Assembly (NCBI GenBank): GCA_000727475.1
Contig: KL647303.1
Span: forward strand, 276,408 to 340,407
Length of the DNA stretch: 64,000 nt
Reading direction: 5' to 3'
Source of the DNA: Sarcocystis neurona
Lineage: Eukaryota; Apicomplexa; Conoidasida; Eucoccidiorida; Sarcocystidae
Part shown: in pieces, positions 49,682 through 61,600 of the stretch
How the letters are laid out: each line of letters begins with the position of its first letter
Numbering within the stretch: position 1 is the stretch's first letter
Program-made: the position numbers and the translations under genes
The notes under the pieces: generated by a model
Database searches by the model: none
Seen by the model: the letters and a program-made list of their open reading frames with translations, nothing else
Told to the model about the DNA's origin: nothing

Positions 49682-52231
49682 ATGCTCCCCCGGCAACGCA
49701 GCGAAGAAAGCCTCAGCGCTGAGCTTTACGTGAGGTGCCTTTCGCCGACTTCGTCGCGCTTCGCTTCGCCGCTCTCTTCTGCCAGCGAAGCTTCGCGGTT
49801 CCCGCCAGCAAACGCAGGTAGTGCTGCTCTCCAGCGGCAGTGTCAACAGAAAGAAAAAGAGCAGAGTGGAAGACACGATCACCAGCAGGCCATTCTATGG
49901 TCTTGGCGTCGCCCATCTCCTGCAGATACCCCACTTGGTGCAAGCCGTGCTGAAGTGAATGCTCCGTCTCCCCCTCCCCCTATCAAACATATCCTGCGCT
50001 TCGCAGCGATTCCCAGTACGACAGCTGTGCCCTCTTCCTCTTACGACTGCGCATTTTCTCCTCCGTATCTCGACTGTCCGTCTCCCGATGCGACCGGCTC
50101 AGACGCACTGCCGCAGTCCACAGGTGCCACTGCCCCACGTATTTCTCTTGGCGCAGAAACGGCTCTGCCACCAGCCTCTCGGTCTTTACAAACAGCATTA
50201 GCGGCATTAGCAGAGCCGTCGCCAGCTACTCCTGTAGGTGACCTCTCTCGTACTCATCCGCTTTTCACCGTCAACTTGACATCCGACGCAGAACCTGGAG
50301 CCACTCCTTCCCATCCGCCTGCTCCTTCTCCTGCTCCGCTTCTTGCTATTCTTTCAGCTGCTACCCCTGTGTGTACTGCTGCCTCTTCCCCGCTCCCCGG
50401 CATCGTTGACGCTTCGTCTCCTGACGAACTGAGTCACCAGCCAGACAGCTGCAGCGCCACCACGTGGAAGAGGCTCCTCGTGACGGAGCGTCAGACTGCT
50501 GCGTCACCTAAGAAAGAAGCGGGGTATTTTGTCTTTGGTGAACTCAATCAGAGCAGCGAGAAAGGGACGCTCCGTCAGCGCCGTGGGTCTCGTGCTGACG
50601 ACAGCCCAAGCCACACTGCTGTACAGACAGCTGAAGCCCGTCGACAGCAGCAGCACGGGCCAAGCGTTTCCGGTTCTCCCGCCTCTGCGCCTGCCGTCGC
50701 TGCATCTTCAACTGCTGCCGCTGGGGCGTCTGCCTCTCTGTTTCCTGTTCCTGCTTCGCCCTGTTCTGCTGATGGCCCTGCTTCCATAGGGAGGAGTTCT
50801 CCTGCTTGGTCTAGAGATTTACGTTCTGCTTCACCAGCGGCCCCCGCGTTTCCTCCCTGCAGCCTTTCGCTGTCTACGCTGCTGGCTCTTGCGCCGCCTC
50901 CCGTACACCCTCCCTTTATTACGCCTGCCTCGGACGCCAGACGGCGCGCACAAGCAGCGGCGCCGCAGGCGCCAGCAGCAGCAGAGCCGCGAGCTGCTGC
51001 AGAGGACAGCGAACAGCAGCAGCAGCCCCCCCCTGCCCAGGAGCAGCAAAGACAGCAACAGAGACAAAACTCTCGCGACGAGGACGACAACGAGTCGCCG
51101 CCGAACTCTCCTCCGTCTGCGTCCTATTCAAGGCAAACAGAAGGCCCGTCTTCGGGCGCTGTCCCCTTCAGTTCCTCCTCTGCCCGGCCTGAAGCAGCAG
51201 CACCAGCAGCAGCAAGGAAGTCCAAGTGTGCTTCCGCTTCTTCGAGCAGGATTGAAGCACTCGGCGAAACGAGGTGCTCGAGCAACTCTTTAACAGCCTT
51301 ATTTCCTCAGGCGTATGCAGCACCTGCAACAACAGCGGCTGCTGGTTCTCAAGAACTTGCAGCAGCAAAATGCTCTAACGAGCCGTCAGCGCAGGGGTTC
51401 AGTTTGAAGCGAAGCTCGTGCACGTGGGCGCCGAGATTGACCCCCGCCGCGGACGAAGGCCTTCGCGCAGCAGACTTCCATCCCTCGCAGCAGCAGCAGC
51501 ACTCCCAGCACGAAAAGCAGCCCCAGCGTCATTCGGACCTGCAGCAGCAGTCACAGCAGCAGCAGGATCTACCCCTTTCGGATACTTCCCAGAAGCGAGT
51601 CGCTGCTAAACGAGCAGAAGCTGCGTGTTTGTGGGCAGGAGCAGCAGCAGCAGCAAACATGGCGGCGTCGGCTGCCCGGGAAGTCCGTTGTGGACGAAGG
51701 GGTGCGGGGGAAGAAGTTGAAGACGCACTTACCCCTGCAAGAGATCCGGAGGAACACGGTCCCGACCCCTGCGCATGCGGCGAAGACGAGGGGAACAGAG
51801 CGTCTGTGAGAACCCCGCTGCTCGGCGAAGACCGAGAGGAGCGGGGAGAGTTCTGCCGCGGGTGCTGCGCAGCAGGGAGCGGCCAGAGCAGCAGCAGCAG
51901 CAACCGCACCACCACGGGCTGCAACAGCAGCAGCAGACAGGGCAGTAGACGCGGCGGCGCCATGCGAGGCATAGTCCTCGTCCTCGCAGGCGTGGGCATC
52001 GGCCTAGGACTTTGGCCTATGTTGGTTTCCTTCCTCACTTTCCGCCTGCTGCACACGTGGACGGACTTGGCTGCTGGCGCGAGGGGATCAGAAGGCCCGC
52101 CGCAGCAGGGGGGAGATTTTGACGTAGACCTGCACAGCTCCGAAGATGATTCTTCTTCCACAGGAGGTGCGGCGCAGGTCCTCCCTCTCTGCAGAGTCGC
52201 GTTTGCTCACACATGTGTGAGCGAAGGCTGA
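49682..52231 (+). CDS. Long Ser/Pro/Ala/Gln-rich frame with membrane segment; probable 5' part of the FtsH/YME1-type gene
   Basis: 849 codons from the first in-frame ATG (the frame opens earlier, after a TAA near 49589) to TGA. Most of it is low complexity (Ala, Ser, Pro, Gln) with codon use typical of a real exon: few stops on this strand and no long perfect triplet run. Near residue 761 it turns into MRGIVLVLAGVGIGLGLWPM followed by LVSFLTFRLL, one clear membrane span, then an acidic Ser-rich tail. Donors at GGAG|GTGCGG or GCAG|GTCCTC (about 52160-52180) could splice it before the stop. FtsH-type proteases have a membrane segment N-terminal to the AAA module, and the next confident exon downstream is FtsH-like. 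That the two belong to one gene is an inference; a separate membrane protein remains possible. Confidence 0.5.
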   Translation: MLPRQRSEESLSAELYVRCLSPTSSRFASPLSSASEASRFPPANAGSAALQRQCQQKEKEQSGRHDHQQAILWSWRRPSPADTPLGASRAEVNAPSPPPPIKHILRFAAIPSTTAVPSSSYDCAFSPPYLDCPSPDATGSDALPQSTGATAPRISLGAETALPPASRSLQTALAALAEPSPATPVGDLSRTHPLFTVNLTSDAEPGATPSHPPAPSPAPLLAILSAATPVCTAASSPLPGIVDASSPDELSHQPDSCSATTWKRLLVTERQTAASPKKEAGYFVFGELNQSSEKGTLRQRRGSRADDSPSHTAVQTAEARRQQQHGPSVSGSPASAPAVAASSTAAAGASASLFPVPASPCSADGPASIGRSSPAWSRDLRSASPAAPAFPPCSLSLSTLLALAPPPVHPPFITPASDARRRAQAAAPQAPAAAEPRAAAEDSEQQQQPPPAQEQQRQQQRQNSRDEDDNESPPNSPPSASYSRQTEGPSSGAVPFSSSSARPEAAAPAAARKSKCASASSSRIEALGETRCSSNSLTALFPQAYAAPATTAAAGSQELAAAKCSNEPSAQGFSLKRSSCTWAPRLTPAADEGLRAADFHPSQQQQHSQHEKQPQRHSDLQQQSQQQQDLPLSDTSQKRVAAKRAEAACLWAGAAAAANMAASAAREVRCGRRGAGEEVEDALTPARDPEEHGPDPCACGEDEGNRASVRTPLLGEDREERGEFCRGCCAAGSGQSSSSSNRTTTGCNSSSRQGSRRGGAMRGIVLVLAGVGIGLGLWPMLVSFLTFRLLHTWTDLAAGARGSEGPPQQGGDFDVDLHSSEDDSSSTGGAAQVLPLCRVAFAHTCVSEG

Positions 52232-52349
52232 CGTGTGGGTGCCGTTCCTTGTGCGCATGCGTAGAAGTGACGTGCTCGTCTGTGGACTGCAGAGAAACCG
52301 AGATTATCTACTCTTCTGTAGTATCTGTACACGCGTGCGTGCCTTTTTA

Positions 52350-53040
52350 GATGTATCAGATATATATATATATATATATAGTCATGTGCCTCTTTATATG
52401 TGCCACGTAAGTACATACATATATAGTGTATATGTATTGTTTCATGTGCACACATGCGCGCCTGTTTATGTGTGTTTGTGTATATATATGCATATATGGT
52501 GTAGTACGTATGCACGCGCGCGCCCCTTTGTACCTATTAGTATATATATATATATATGTATATGGACAGACGTGGATGTAGAGGGATACATACGTATATG
52601 TGTATATATATATATATGTAGAGAGAGAGAAGCAGACGAGAATTGATACTGTATAGGCTGGGCGTCTGTGTGTATGTGTGTCAGTTCGGCTACCTTGCTG
52701 CGTGTCCCCTCATGGTGCTGCTACTTTGGCGGTTGCTGCTTCTGCACGCAGACAGGGCTGCAGCCGGTGGGGATGGTCTGCTGCCTCACACCGTCTAGTG
52801 ACCGTCCCGCTCCTCCCGTAACTGCTGTTGCTGTTTCTCTTTTAGCTGCCCTCTCTCAAACTCCTCGCTCGTCCCCGTCCCCCCTCGACGAACCTACAGG
52901 GCTCCCAAGCTACACACACACATAATTTCTACACATATATATATGTATAGGTATGTGTGTAGACGTGTTTGAATTTGCAAGTAAGCCATGTGCGTGTACG
53001 TGTATATGTTTGTGTATTCGTGTGTATATGCCTCTTCATA
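52350..53040. repeat. TA and TATG microsatellites
   Basis: TA runs at 52360-52380, 52540-52565 and 52600-52620, with TG-rich DNA between and after. A good acceptor (TCTCTTTTAG near 52843) precedes a short Pro/Ser-rich open segment at 52844-52925 that could be an exon, but nothing confirms it. Confidence 0.6.
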
Positions 53041-54062
53041 TCTCCCTCTAAAGATATGTGTGCGCGGGGGACGGGTGCTTCGACTGCTGGTGCGTTTGGC
53101 GCGTGGCTGCCCCGCGGCCGTTCGTTTTGCTGTTGCTTCTCGGCCAACAACAACGCCGCAGCTGCTGCTTTCAAGCCTCGCTGGGCAGCTGCTCCTGCTG
53201 CAGGACCCCAGACGCTTCTGTCGCCTCTGCTGATCCTCGTAAAAGTGACTGCTGCTTTCGGCGGTGCCGCTCTGCGCAGCGCCAATGCAGAGCAGTGAAG
53301 AGAGTAAAGGCTGCAGTGGAACGTTCACGTTTCTGCTGCACGGGGTCTGTTCTCCGACATCCCTACCAGGTCTCATCTAAGTATATATGTGTACTTGCGC
53401 ACGCAGGCGTTCGGATACGTATTAGGTCTTTTAAACCTATGTGGCAATTTCTTTTCTCTACATGAGGACAGGCGTCCTCGTACACGCATATCCGAGCAAG
53501 TCCGTCTCCGTCACTCTGTGTCCCCGGGGGACATTCATTTGCACGTTTACCTCTCCATATCTCTGTATTTAGAAGGCAGGCGTGCACACGTCTCTGTATA
53601 CCTGTGCGCGTCTTCAGCCGTATGCACGCGTGTGTCTGATGATCCTCGTGTGGACACACTGACGTATATGTGTGGGTCTGTATGCACGTGCGCATCTACA
53701 TATATATATATATGCACACTGTTTGCGTGTGCCTGCCCCTGCTCTCCGTAGATGTCTCTGGCTGTAGGTGCGTGCGGGAGCTATGCAGTGTACGTACACC
53801 TGCACACCTCGACATGCGCATGTGTACGCGCATGGATGCGCCTGTCTGTATACGTATGTGTGTGGGGGGACCAAGAGGGGGAAAGGAAGAGAGAAAAAAA
53901 TTTGGTGAAGAGGGCTGCTGCCACCTTGTCTCTGCGTGCGTGTTTTCTGACTCTCTCGGGTAGGACGGGGAGGAGCTCCAGGACGCCAGCAGCAGCAGCA
54001 GGTCCCACCGCTGCCGACCCCTCCCCCGTCCTTTTCTCCCATTCGCTTCGCTGATCTCGCAG

Positions 54063-54388
54063 GTATCCTCGCTGAGCAGCTCCTGCCTCTTCTTTACTAC
54101 TCTCCCCTAGTTCTTCCTGTCGTTAGTCTTCGGGAGTTGGCTGTTGTGCTGCTGCTCCTGGTGCTGCTGCTCGTTCGTGCTGTCTCACGTGCACACGTGT
54201 CTCTCTCGCTCCGCGCCAAAGCTTTCAAGCGGGAATCTCTGCTGCTGTTGTTGCAAAAAGCGTTCTTCCCACGTGGAGACAAAGCTGCGGTGGCGATTTA
54301 TGTTAAACATCCGCACAGCTTGCAGCACCTACGTGGAGACGCAGGCCCACAAAAGTACGGAGCTACCATACATACACACGTCTGTTAA
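54063..54388 (+). CDS. Possible hydrophobic exon upstream of the AAA module
   Basis: After a GATCTCGCAG acceptor the frame reads ILAEQLLPLLYYSPLVLPVV, a Leu/Val run with LLVRAV, then SLRAKAFKRE and AAVAIYVKHPHSLQHLRGDA before a stop at 54388. A hydrophobic stretch followed by a basic and mixed segment would suit the region between membrane anchor and AAA module of an FtsH-type protein. The Leu run comes partly from CTG repeats, which usually mark introns here, so this is only a candidate. Confidence 0.3.
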
Positions 54389-55676
54389 TTGCGCAGACGC
54401 GTGGGCGTCTGCAGGCAATCGCACTTCCTCCACACACGTAGACACACTGCTGCCTTCCTGGGCAGGTCGCAGCAGCTGCCGTCGCTCCCTCTGCACGAGC
54501 AGATACTTCTTCTCTCTCCTCTCCTGGGTCAGCTCCGCAGGACTTCGCCTCGCAGCGCCTGACGCACTTGCAGGAGGGGACTGTGCGTCGGCTTTCCACA
54601 CGAGCTTCACAGATCTTCCGCGAAATGCATGCGTGTCTGCGTACAAACACACACACGACGACTCGACCGGCACAGCAGCAGTGCGGCTTCATTCGAGGAG
54701 TTTCACGGCACACCAGCGGGGGCAGACGTTAGAATTCTGCTGCTGTTATCGGCGGCAACGCTCAGCTGCATTTCCACTTTCATAGTTGAGACGGAGGACT
54801 CCCGGGCGCTGCATGCTTGTGGGGACCCTTTTGCCTCTCTGCACCTTTAAAGGTAGAAATATTGCTGTTCTGCATGCGTACACAGGATACATATGCACAC
54901 ATATACATATCTTAAGTACCGAAATCCTTCTCTTCGTCTCTCTCTCTATATATATGTGTATAAATCTTTCTATATATGTATCCATAAAGAGAGAGGCGGA
55001 TGTGTACGTACGAAGGGGTGGATTAGTAGATGTGTGTGTAGGAAGGGACACGCCTTGGTGGCTGCAGCTCGTTTTTCGCCGTTGCTTCCTGCATTTCGTA
55101 TGAGACGCTAGTCTCTTGCAGCTTTTAACTGGGAGAGACAGACTTCTAACTGCTGCTGGAGACAGCGAAGCCGCTGCCGGGCATTCCCAGTTTCCGCGGA
55201 CGGCCCTGCAGATAGGGGAGGTGCATGCGCGATGACGGGTATATATACGTATGAGACACTCGTGCGACGTGCAGGACTGTCTCTATACGTGTTTGGGTGC
55301 GACTCAGCTGGAGGAACAAGTTACTAGATATTTATGGAGAGATTGTTAGTCAGCGATACGTCTGCGCCTCGCAGCAGCATTCGAAGAAACGGCAGCAGCT
55401 ACCTACGCCCGTCAGCAGCAACAGCGCTTACGCGCTGGCGCCAGCGGCAGGACGCGACAAGACGCAGAAGCTGTAGCAGCACCTGGAGCAAAGCAGCGTG
55501 CAGCACCTTGAGAGTGAACAGCAGCACTCCAAAGAGCAGGAGCGGCGTCAACAGCGGCAGAAGCCTGACAGCAGCAACTGCAGCTGCAGCGCAAGAAACC
55601 GGAGCAGCAGGGGATGAACCTGTGCTTGAAGGCGGCTGCGTTGTCGGTTTGTTTCACTTTTCCGTGGGTCTTGCAG

Positions 55677-58600
55677 GTCTGCAGGAAGTGAAGACCGAAC
55701 TGCAAGAACTCGTGGAATTTCTCCGAGAGCCGCAGAAATTCGAAAAACTCGGGGCGCGACTTCCGAAAGGCGTGCTGCTCGTTGGGCCGCCAGGAACGGG
55801 CAAAACTGCGCTCGCTCGCGCAGTTGCAACGGGTGGGATTTTCAAGCAGCGTGCAGTAGTCTTCTCCCATGTACCTCCCTACACCTGTGTCTCACGCCAT
55901 CTGACAGATGTATGCGTACGTGTGTGCATATCGCTATTATGTCTCTACGCTTATGTATATATATATATAGTGCGAGTCCTAGAAACGCGTATGTGTATAG
56001 ATGCATACCCCTGCATTACCGTTGTCCTTCTCTGCCTTTCTCTCTGCCTGTTTTCTCTCTGTCTGTATTCTTACCCGCTCGTATATGCCTGTGTGTATAG
56101 GTACCCCGTCCTGCATATCATTAGCCGTCTCTTTCTGTTTTACACGGCTGTGTGGATATGTCTGTCTTTCTGTTTACAATTGCAGGTGCATGTGGGTCTA
56201 CCTTCCTCTTTTGCAACGTCTGTCGTTTGGTAATCAGGTGTACGTACACCAGCCTCTCGATTAACATTTGGGCCATGCGACTGCGTTTTGTGTAAATAAT
56301 TGCGGGCACGCGTGAGGCAAAGAACATGACGAAGCGCTGAGGCAGTGGTCTCTGCACACCAAGAGACGCGACGAGAAGATGGAGACCCGCGCGTCTCCTG
56401 TGTTTTCAGCGTCTCTCTCTCTGTGTATCTCTCCACACCAGAACACACACGTTTATATAGATTGCCAGCAAATCTCCCTTTTTTTTTGTTTCCGCTCAAT
56501 ACAAGAACACACACATTTGTATGTGTTGTCAGCACAGGTCTCTCTCTTAGTGTTTCTCCATACAAGAACACAGCCATTTGCGTGTGTTTTGAGATACATA
56601 TATGTAGGTCAGGATCTTCTTCTTCGCGTGCATACAGGCCTTCTCCCACGTGCGGTTGTGGGAGAGAATATGCGTACTTCTTGGGATGAAGGTGTAGACA
56701 AGGACGCGTGAAGGAATAGTGCCGATCTTCATACAAACACAGACGTGCGCGACGCCGTGGATGTGCTGCGGCGCGATTTATGGCAGCGGCGGCGCACGTA
56801 GTTCCCTTTGTAGGATACTTCTCATACGCACATAGATGTACACATGTCTATAAATACTCCTCTCTATATATATACGTGGACACAGTCTGTAGACGTGGGA
56901 ACAAGACACAGGTGCCGCACATTCGTGCGTCGTACTTGAGCGCATCTGTGTACGAGAAACGCACGCGTCTACCTTGAAGAACTTTCTGTGTATTGCTGTT
57001 GCAGCACCTGCTGCTGTTCGTCCTTGTCTGCGGCTGCTGTTTACTTGTCGCCCTGGGCTTGGGTGCACGCTGCTGGTGCTGCCCATTCTCGCTCTCCGTG
57101 CAGCTGCAGTTGCTGATGCGGCGTCTTCTGTATTGCTCTCGCTGCCGCTGCTGCTGATTATCTGCTGTTGGTGCCAGTTTTCTTCGCCTCGGTTATCGCG
57201 GCTTTTGCGCTGCAACTGCTGCTGTCGCCGGTTCGCTGCTGCGGCTGCTGCGTCTTCTCTCCCGCTGCTACGACGGCTGCTTCTCTCCATTGCTGCGGCT
57301 GCTGGTGGCTCTTCTTTTCTGTGCAGCGCGTGCTCCTTCGTTCGCGCTGCAGTCGCTGCTGCTGCTCTTCTGCTGTAAGTGGTCTCGGCCGCTTGCTCTC
57401 CACTGCTGCGCGCAGTTGCTTCGCTCCTGTGCGCGCTTCTGCTGCTGCTGTTGCGCGCTGAGTTTCCTCGTAAGCTTGCCGTGTGACTTCTCTCCATGTC
57501 TCCCGTTTCTCCTTCTCCTTTTCGCGCACTTCTGCTCGGTCCCCGCGTCTCCTTTTTTCTCCCTCTCTCCTCTCCACTTTCTCCGTCTCCTCTTTCGCCT
57601 TCTCGTCTCTCCCCGTTTCCGCAGAGGCAGGCGTGCCGTACTTGTACGCCTCGGGCTCGGAATTTGTCGAGGTGTACGTGGGCCAGGGCGCTCGGCGAGT
57701 TCGAGGGCTCTTCGCATATGCACGCATGCACTCCCCCTGCATTATTTTCCTTGACGAACTCGACGCTGTTGGGGGGAGAAGAACTGCCGCAGCGGCAGGG
57801 CCGGGCAGCCGAGAACATGATCAAACGCTGAACCAGTTGCTGGTCGAGATGGACGGCTTCAACAGCCAACACAACCGCCTGGTCGTCCTCGCCGCGACGA
57901 ACCGGGTGGATACGCTCGACCCCGCTCTCCTGCGCCCAGGTGAAAAAGGAAAAAACTCTTCTGCAGACAAACACTCCCCAAGGTTCAACTACGTCGAAGC
58001 TGAAGACAAGCCCAGACGCAGCTTGCCTGATACGCACTGAGAAGGGAGGGGAAGTCTTTCAACTCTGTCCGCATACCTATATATATGTATGCATCTATAT
58101 ATGTATGCAAATATATACATATATATACATATAAGTCCCTTATGTGTTTCTCTCTCTCTCTCTGTAGAAATGTCCACGTGCACGCCGGCCTCTATGGACG
58201 GCTGTTCCGGTCTCCTCCTCTCTTTTTTTGTCTTCCTCTCTGAATTCCCGGGGGTCCGTCGTATCTGTTGATAGGCAGGGAAGTGTGGTGGTGTTCAGCC
58301 CGTTGGCCCGCGGTGAGTTCGAGCGACTGGAAGAGAGACGCCGCTATCTGTTTCGTCCTACGCCCTGTTGTCTGCGTCTCCCTGTCTCTCCGTCATTAAC
58401 AACGAACTTAAAAAGTGTTCTCGACCGAGCCGCAGCGAGTTCGGCAGAGTGGTGCAGTAATTCCAAAGATAGAGGAAGCCCCGTGACGACCGCCGCGATT
58501 GTGTATTCCTGCGAAAATTCTGTTGGTGCGGCCACCGCGACTGAGCGGACAGCAGTCTGGGAGGCGTGTCTCGGGTTGCGCCGGGGGGGGAAAACTGCAG

Positions 58601-61600
58601 AAAAAAAAAGTGCGCTTCAACGAAGGAGCGGCGACGGGTGGCTGCAGAGGTCCACTTGGGGGAGAAAACGTCGCGGGAACGCGGTCTGTGCTTGTGCCGG
58701 CATGTGGGCATGCATGCGTGGCGAGAGAAAGATAGAGAGGAGGAGAAAGGGAGAATGGAGCGGTACCGCTAGGAAAGGAAAAGCGGGTTTGGGCAAGCAG
58801 CAGCACACACGAGCCTGCCGGGGTGTGCCTGCCTGCATACTACTGCTCTACAAATTCCACACGGTGCCTCTACTGCTAATGGAAATCTCTTCCTTTGTGT
58901 ATGTCTCCCTCTCTGCAGGCATGCCGTGACTGTCTACACATATGGTCTACACGTCTATGTGTGCCACACATAGGTGTGTATCAATATAATATGTCCGTGT
59001 ATATGTATGTTTCAGCACACATACAGCTGTGTATATATGTGAATCCATATATACACACACGTGTATATTCCTATTACGTATGTATGGCGGGAGAAGGCAG
59101 CCCGGTGCAGATACCGACGCGTCGTCACGAAGCCGGCAGAGATGCCTGGGCGCGCGTTACTACTACGACGCCGTCTGCTTGGAAAGCGAAGCGCGTTTTG
59201 CTGGGGGGGAAGAACGAAACTTGGGGAGTTGACTCTGCTCTTTCGAGGGAAAACGCTTTACGGTGGAAGACTGAAGCAGTGGAAGTGGGAGACTCATTTG
59301 TCGGGGGGACGGAGAGTTCGGGAACGTGGAGCCCAGCTCTCACAAGTTTTTCAAACTTTTCAGAAAAAGTCGCATGTTGAACCTGTTCTTCCGAGAAACT
59401 CGGAGTGTTCGTTTTTTTCACGGGGGACGGACGGGCAGAGTGTTCTTTTGAAGGAAGAACGAGAAACACGTGGGAAGGAGACGCAGCCGCGCCCGCAAGT
59501 GGCTGCTCGTGTGTGTGTGCATGTGCGCGTGGGTCTGCATGCGCCGCTCCGTACGCGGCAGGTGCAGGCACCCGTGCAAGCCTTTGCTCGCTGCCGGCTG
59601 AGAGAAGACGTGAGCATGCGAGAAATGAGGTTTGCGTTTCTCTCCTGTCTGCGTCCTCGTGTGGCCCTGGCTCTGCTGAAGCGCCACCTAAATTTTGTCG
59701 ATGTACGAGCAGCAACAAACCCAGCCACTTGGTACCTGCAGGGGGACCTGCCGGTGCGCGAGAGGCTAGCTGCTTTCTTCTTTTTCTTCTCCTTAACGTC
59801 TTTCTCCGCAACAGCAGCGGTGGTGGTAGAACACGTCTCGATGTCCGTTGCGGAGGCCGCTCTGCAGTGGCTGTGGGGCTGCTTCTGTGGTTCTCCTGCT
59901 GCCGCCGCTGCTTCGTCTTTCGGCTCGTTTGGACTGCTGCTGCTGCCGCTGGTTTTAGCCTCTCGCTGTGTCGTCTTGTGTGGTTGCTGCTGCGTCCCCG
60001 CGGACGACCGCGGCCTCGCTGCGGTTCGACGCCGCTGCTTCTGCTCTCGTCTGCGCCTCCCACAACTCCGCGCTGCTTCCGCACTTCCCTTGGTGCAGCC
60101 GTTGATGTACTCTGCCCTCCTGCTGCTGTTACTGACGTGTCTTGCTGCTGTAGCTGGTTATTTCCTTGTTGGTCCTGATGCTTCTCCTGGTGCTGCTGCG
60201 AATGCTTGCCGCGCCGTCTTGCGGCTGTCGGTGACCCGTCGTCTTGGCCCTGCTGTTGCTGCTGCTGCTGGTTATCGTTTTGCTACGACTGCTGCGTGCC
60301 ACGCTGCTGCTGCTTCTGCTGCTGCAGGTCGGTTTGATCGGCTGGTGTACGTACCTCTGCCTGACGTGGCTGCCCGGGAGGCGATCTTGCTGAAGTACCT
60401 GCAGCGCGTACCTCTCGTCCCCGAAGGGAAGGAAGAGGAAGACAGGGAGAAGGAAGGAGAGCAGCAGTGGCCGCAGCTAGAAGAACAGAAGGCAGACAGC
60501 AAGCAGCAGCAGAAAGGAGAGAGACAGCGAGACACGTCGTCTGCAGCGACAGCGATGTTTCAGCAAAAGAAATGGGAAGAGCAGCACGAAAAGGTGAAGC
60601 AGCAGCAGCAGGAGAAACTGCACCAAGAGCAGCGGCGGCCGCTTTCGTCGGGAGAGAAAACAGAGCAAGCAGGACAAACGAATAAGGAAGATACGTTGCA
60701 GCAGCCACCCAGCAACAGCAGCAACACTGCCAAAGATGGCAGCAGCAGAAAGACAGACTTTTCAGAGGGGACGCCTGGGCAGCAGGGCCGTCATCGCTAC
60801 ACTGACAGAGAGAGCGGCGGAGGGCCGACGCTAGGAGAGCAGGAGAAACAGAAGCAGCAGCAGCAGCAACAGAAGCAAGGTGAGCAGCAGCAGCAGCGGG
60901 CGGAGAGGAAAGAGACGGGAGAGACGGCAAAGCAGGATCAAATGCGTCTGCAAGGGCAGGAGGAAGAGAAGGACCGACGGCTAACACCCGACTCGCCGCA
61001 GCAAGGGAAGGAAGGCGAGCAGCAGGAACAGCAGCCGCGGGAGCAGAAAGCTCAGCAAAAGTTGGCAAAGGACGAGGCTGACACGCCGCTGCGGAAGGAG
61101 CAGGAGGCAGCAACGGGAAGAGAGAAAAGCGGTCCAGTGGAAGGAGGAGTGGACGCAGCAGGAGCAGCAGCAACGGCCGATGCGTGCGCCACACATTCGA
61201 GACAATCAAAAAAGAAAGGCATTCGACAAAGAAGACAAGAAATTACGCCTTTGCATCGCGAACTCGCGAAGCAGATGGCGCGGCTCACGCCAGGGTTCTC
61301 TGGGGCGGAACTCGAAAATCTCGTCAACGAAGCTGCTCTCCTTGCTGCCAGGAACAGTATGGCTCCACATTAGGATGCGAAATCCCTCCTATATATACAA
61401 CTAGAAAAGCAAGTCTGTGGCATTCTCCTTTGTTATCTTTCTCTCTCTACATATATATATATGAATGTATGTGTATGTAATTCTCTTTGTGGGGAGTTCC
61501 ATCTGTCCAAGTACAAGCTCTCTCGCTTACACTGGCACTCAAATACGTATACATCTCTACGCCGGCACACCTCTTTCTCTCAATATATATATATATATAT

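Noticed and set aside
49271..49882. Minus-strand 203-codon frame at the start of the 850-codon gene
   Set aside because: It is Arg/Ser-rich with no domain, overlaps the better plus-strand frame and has no supporting neighbour.
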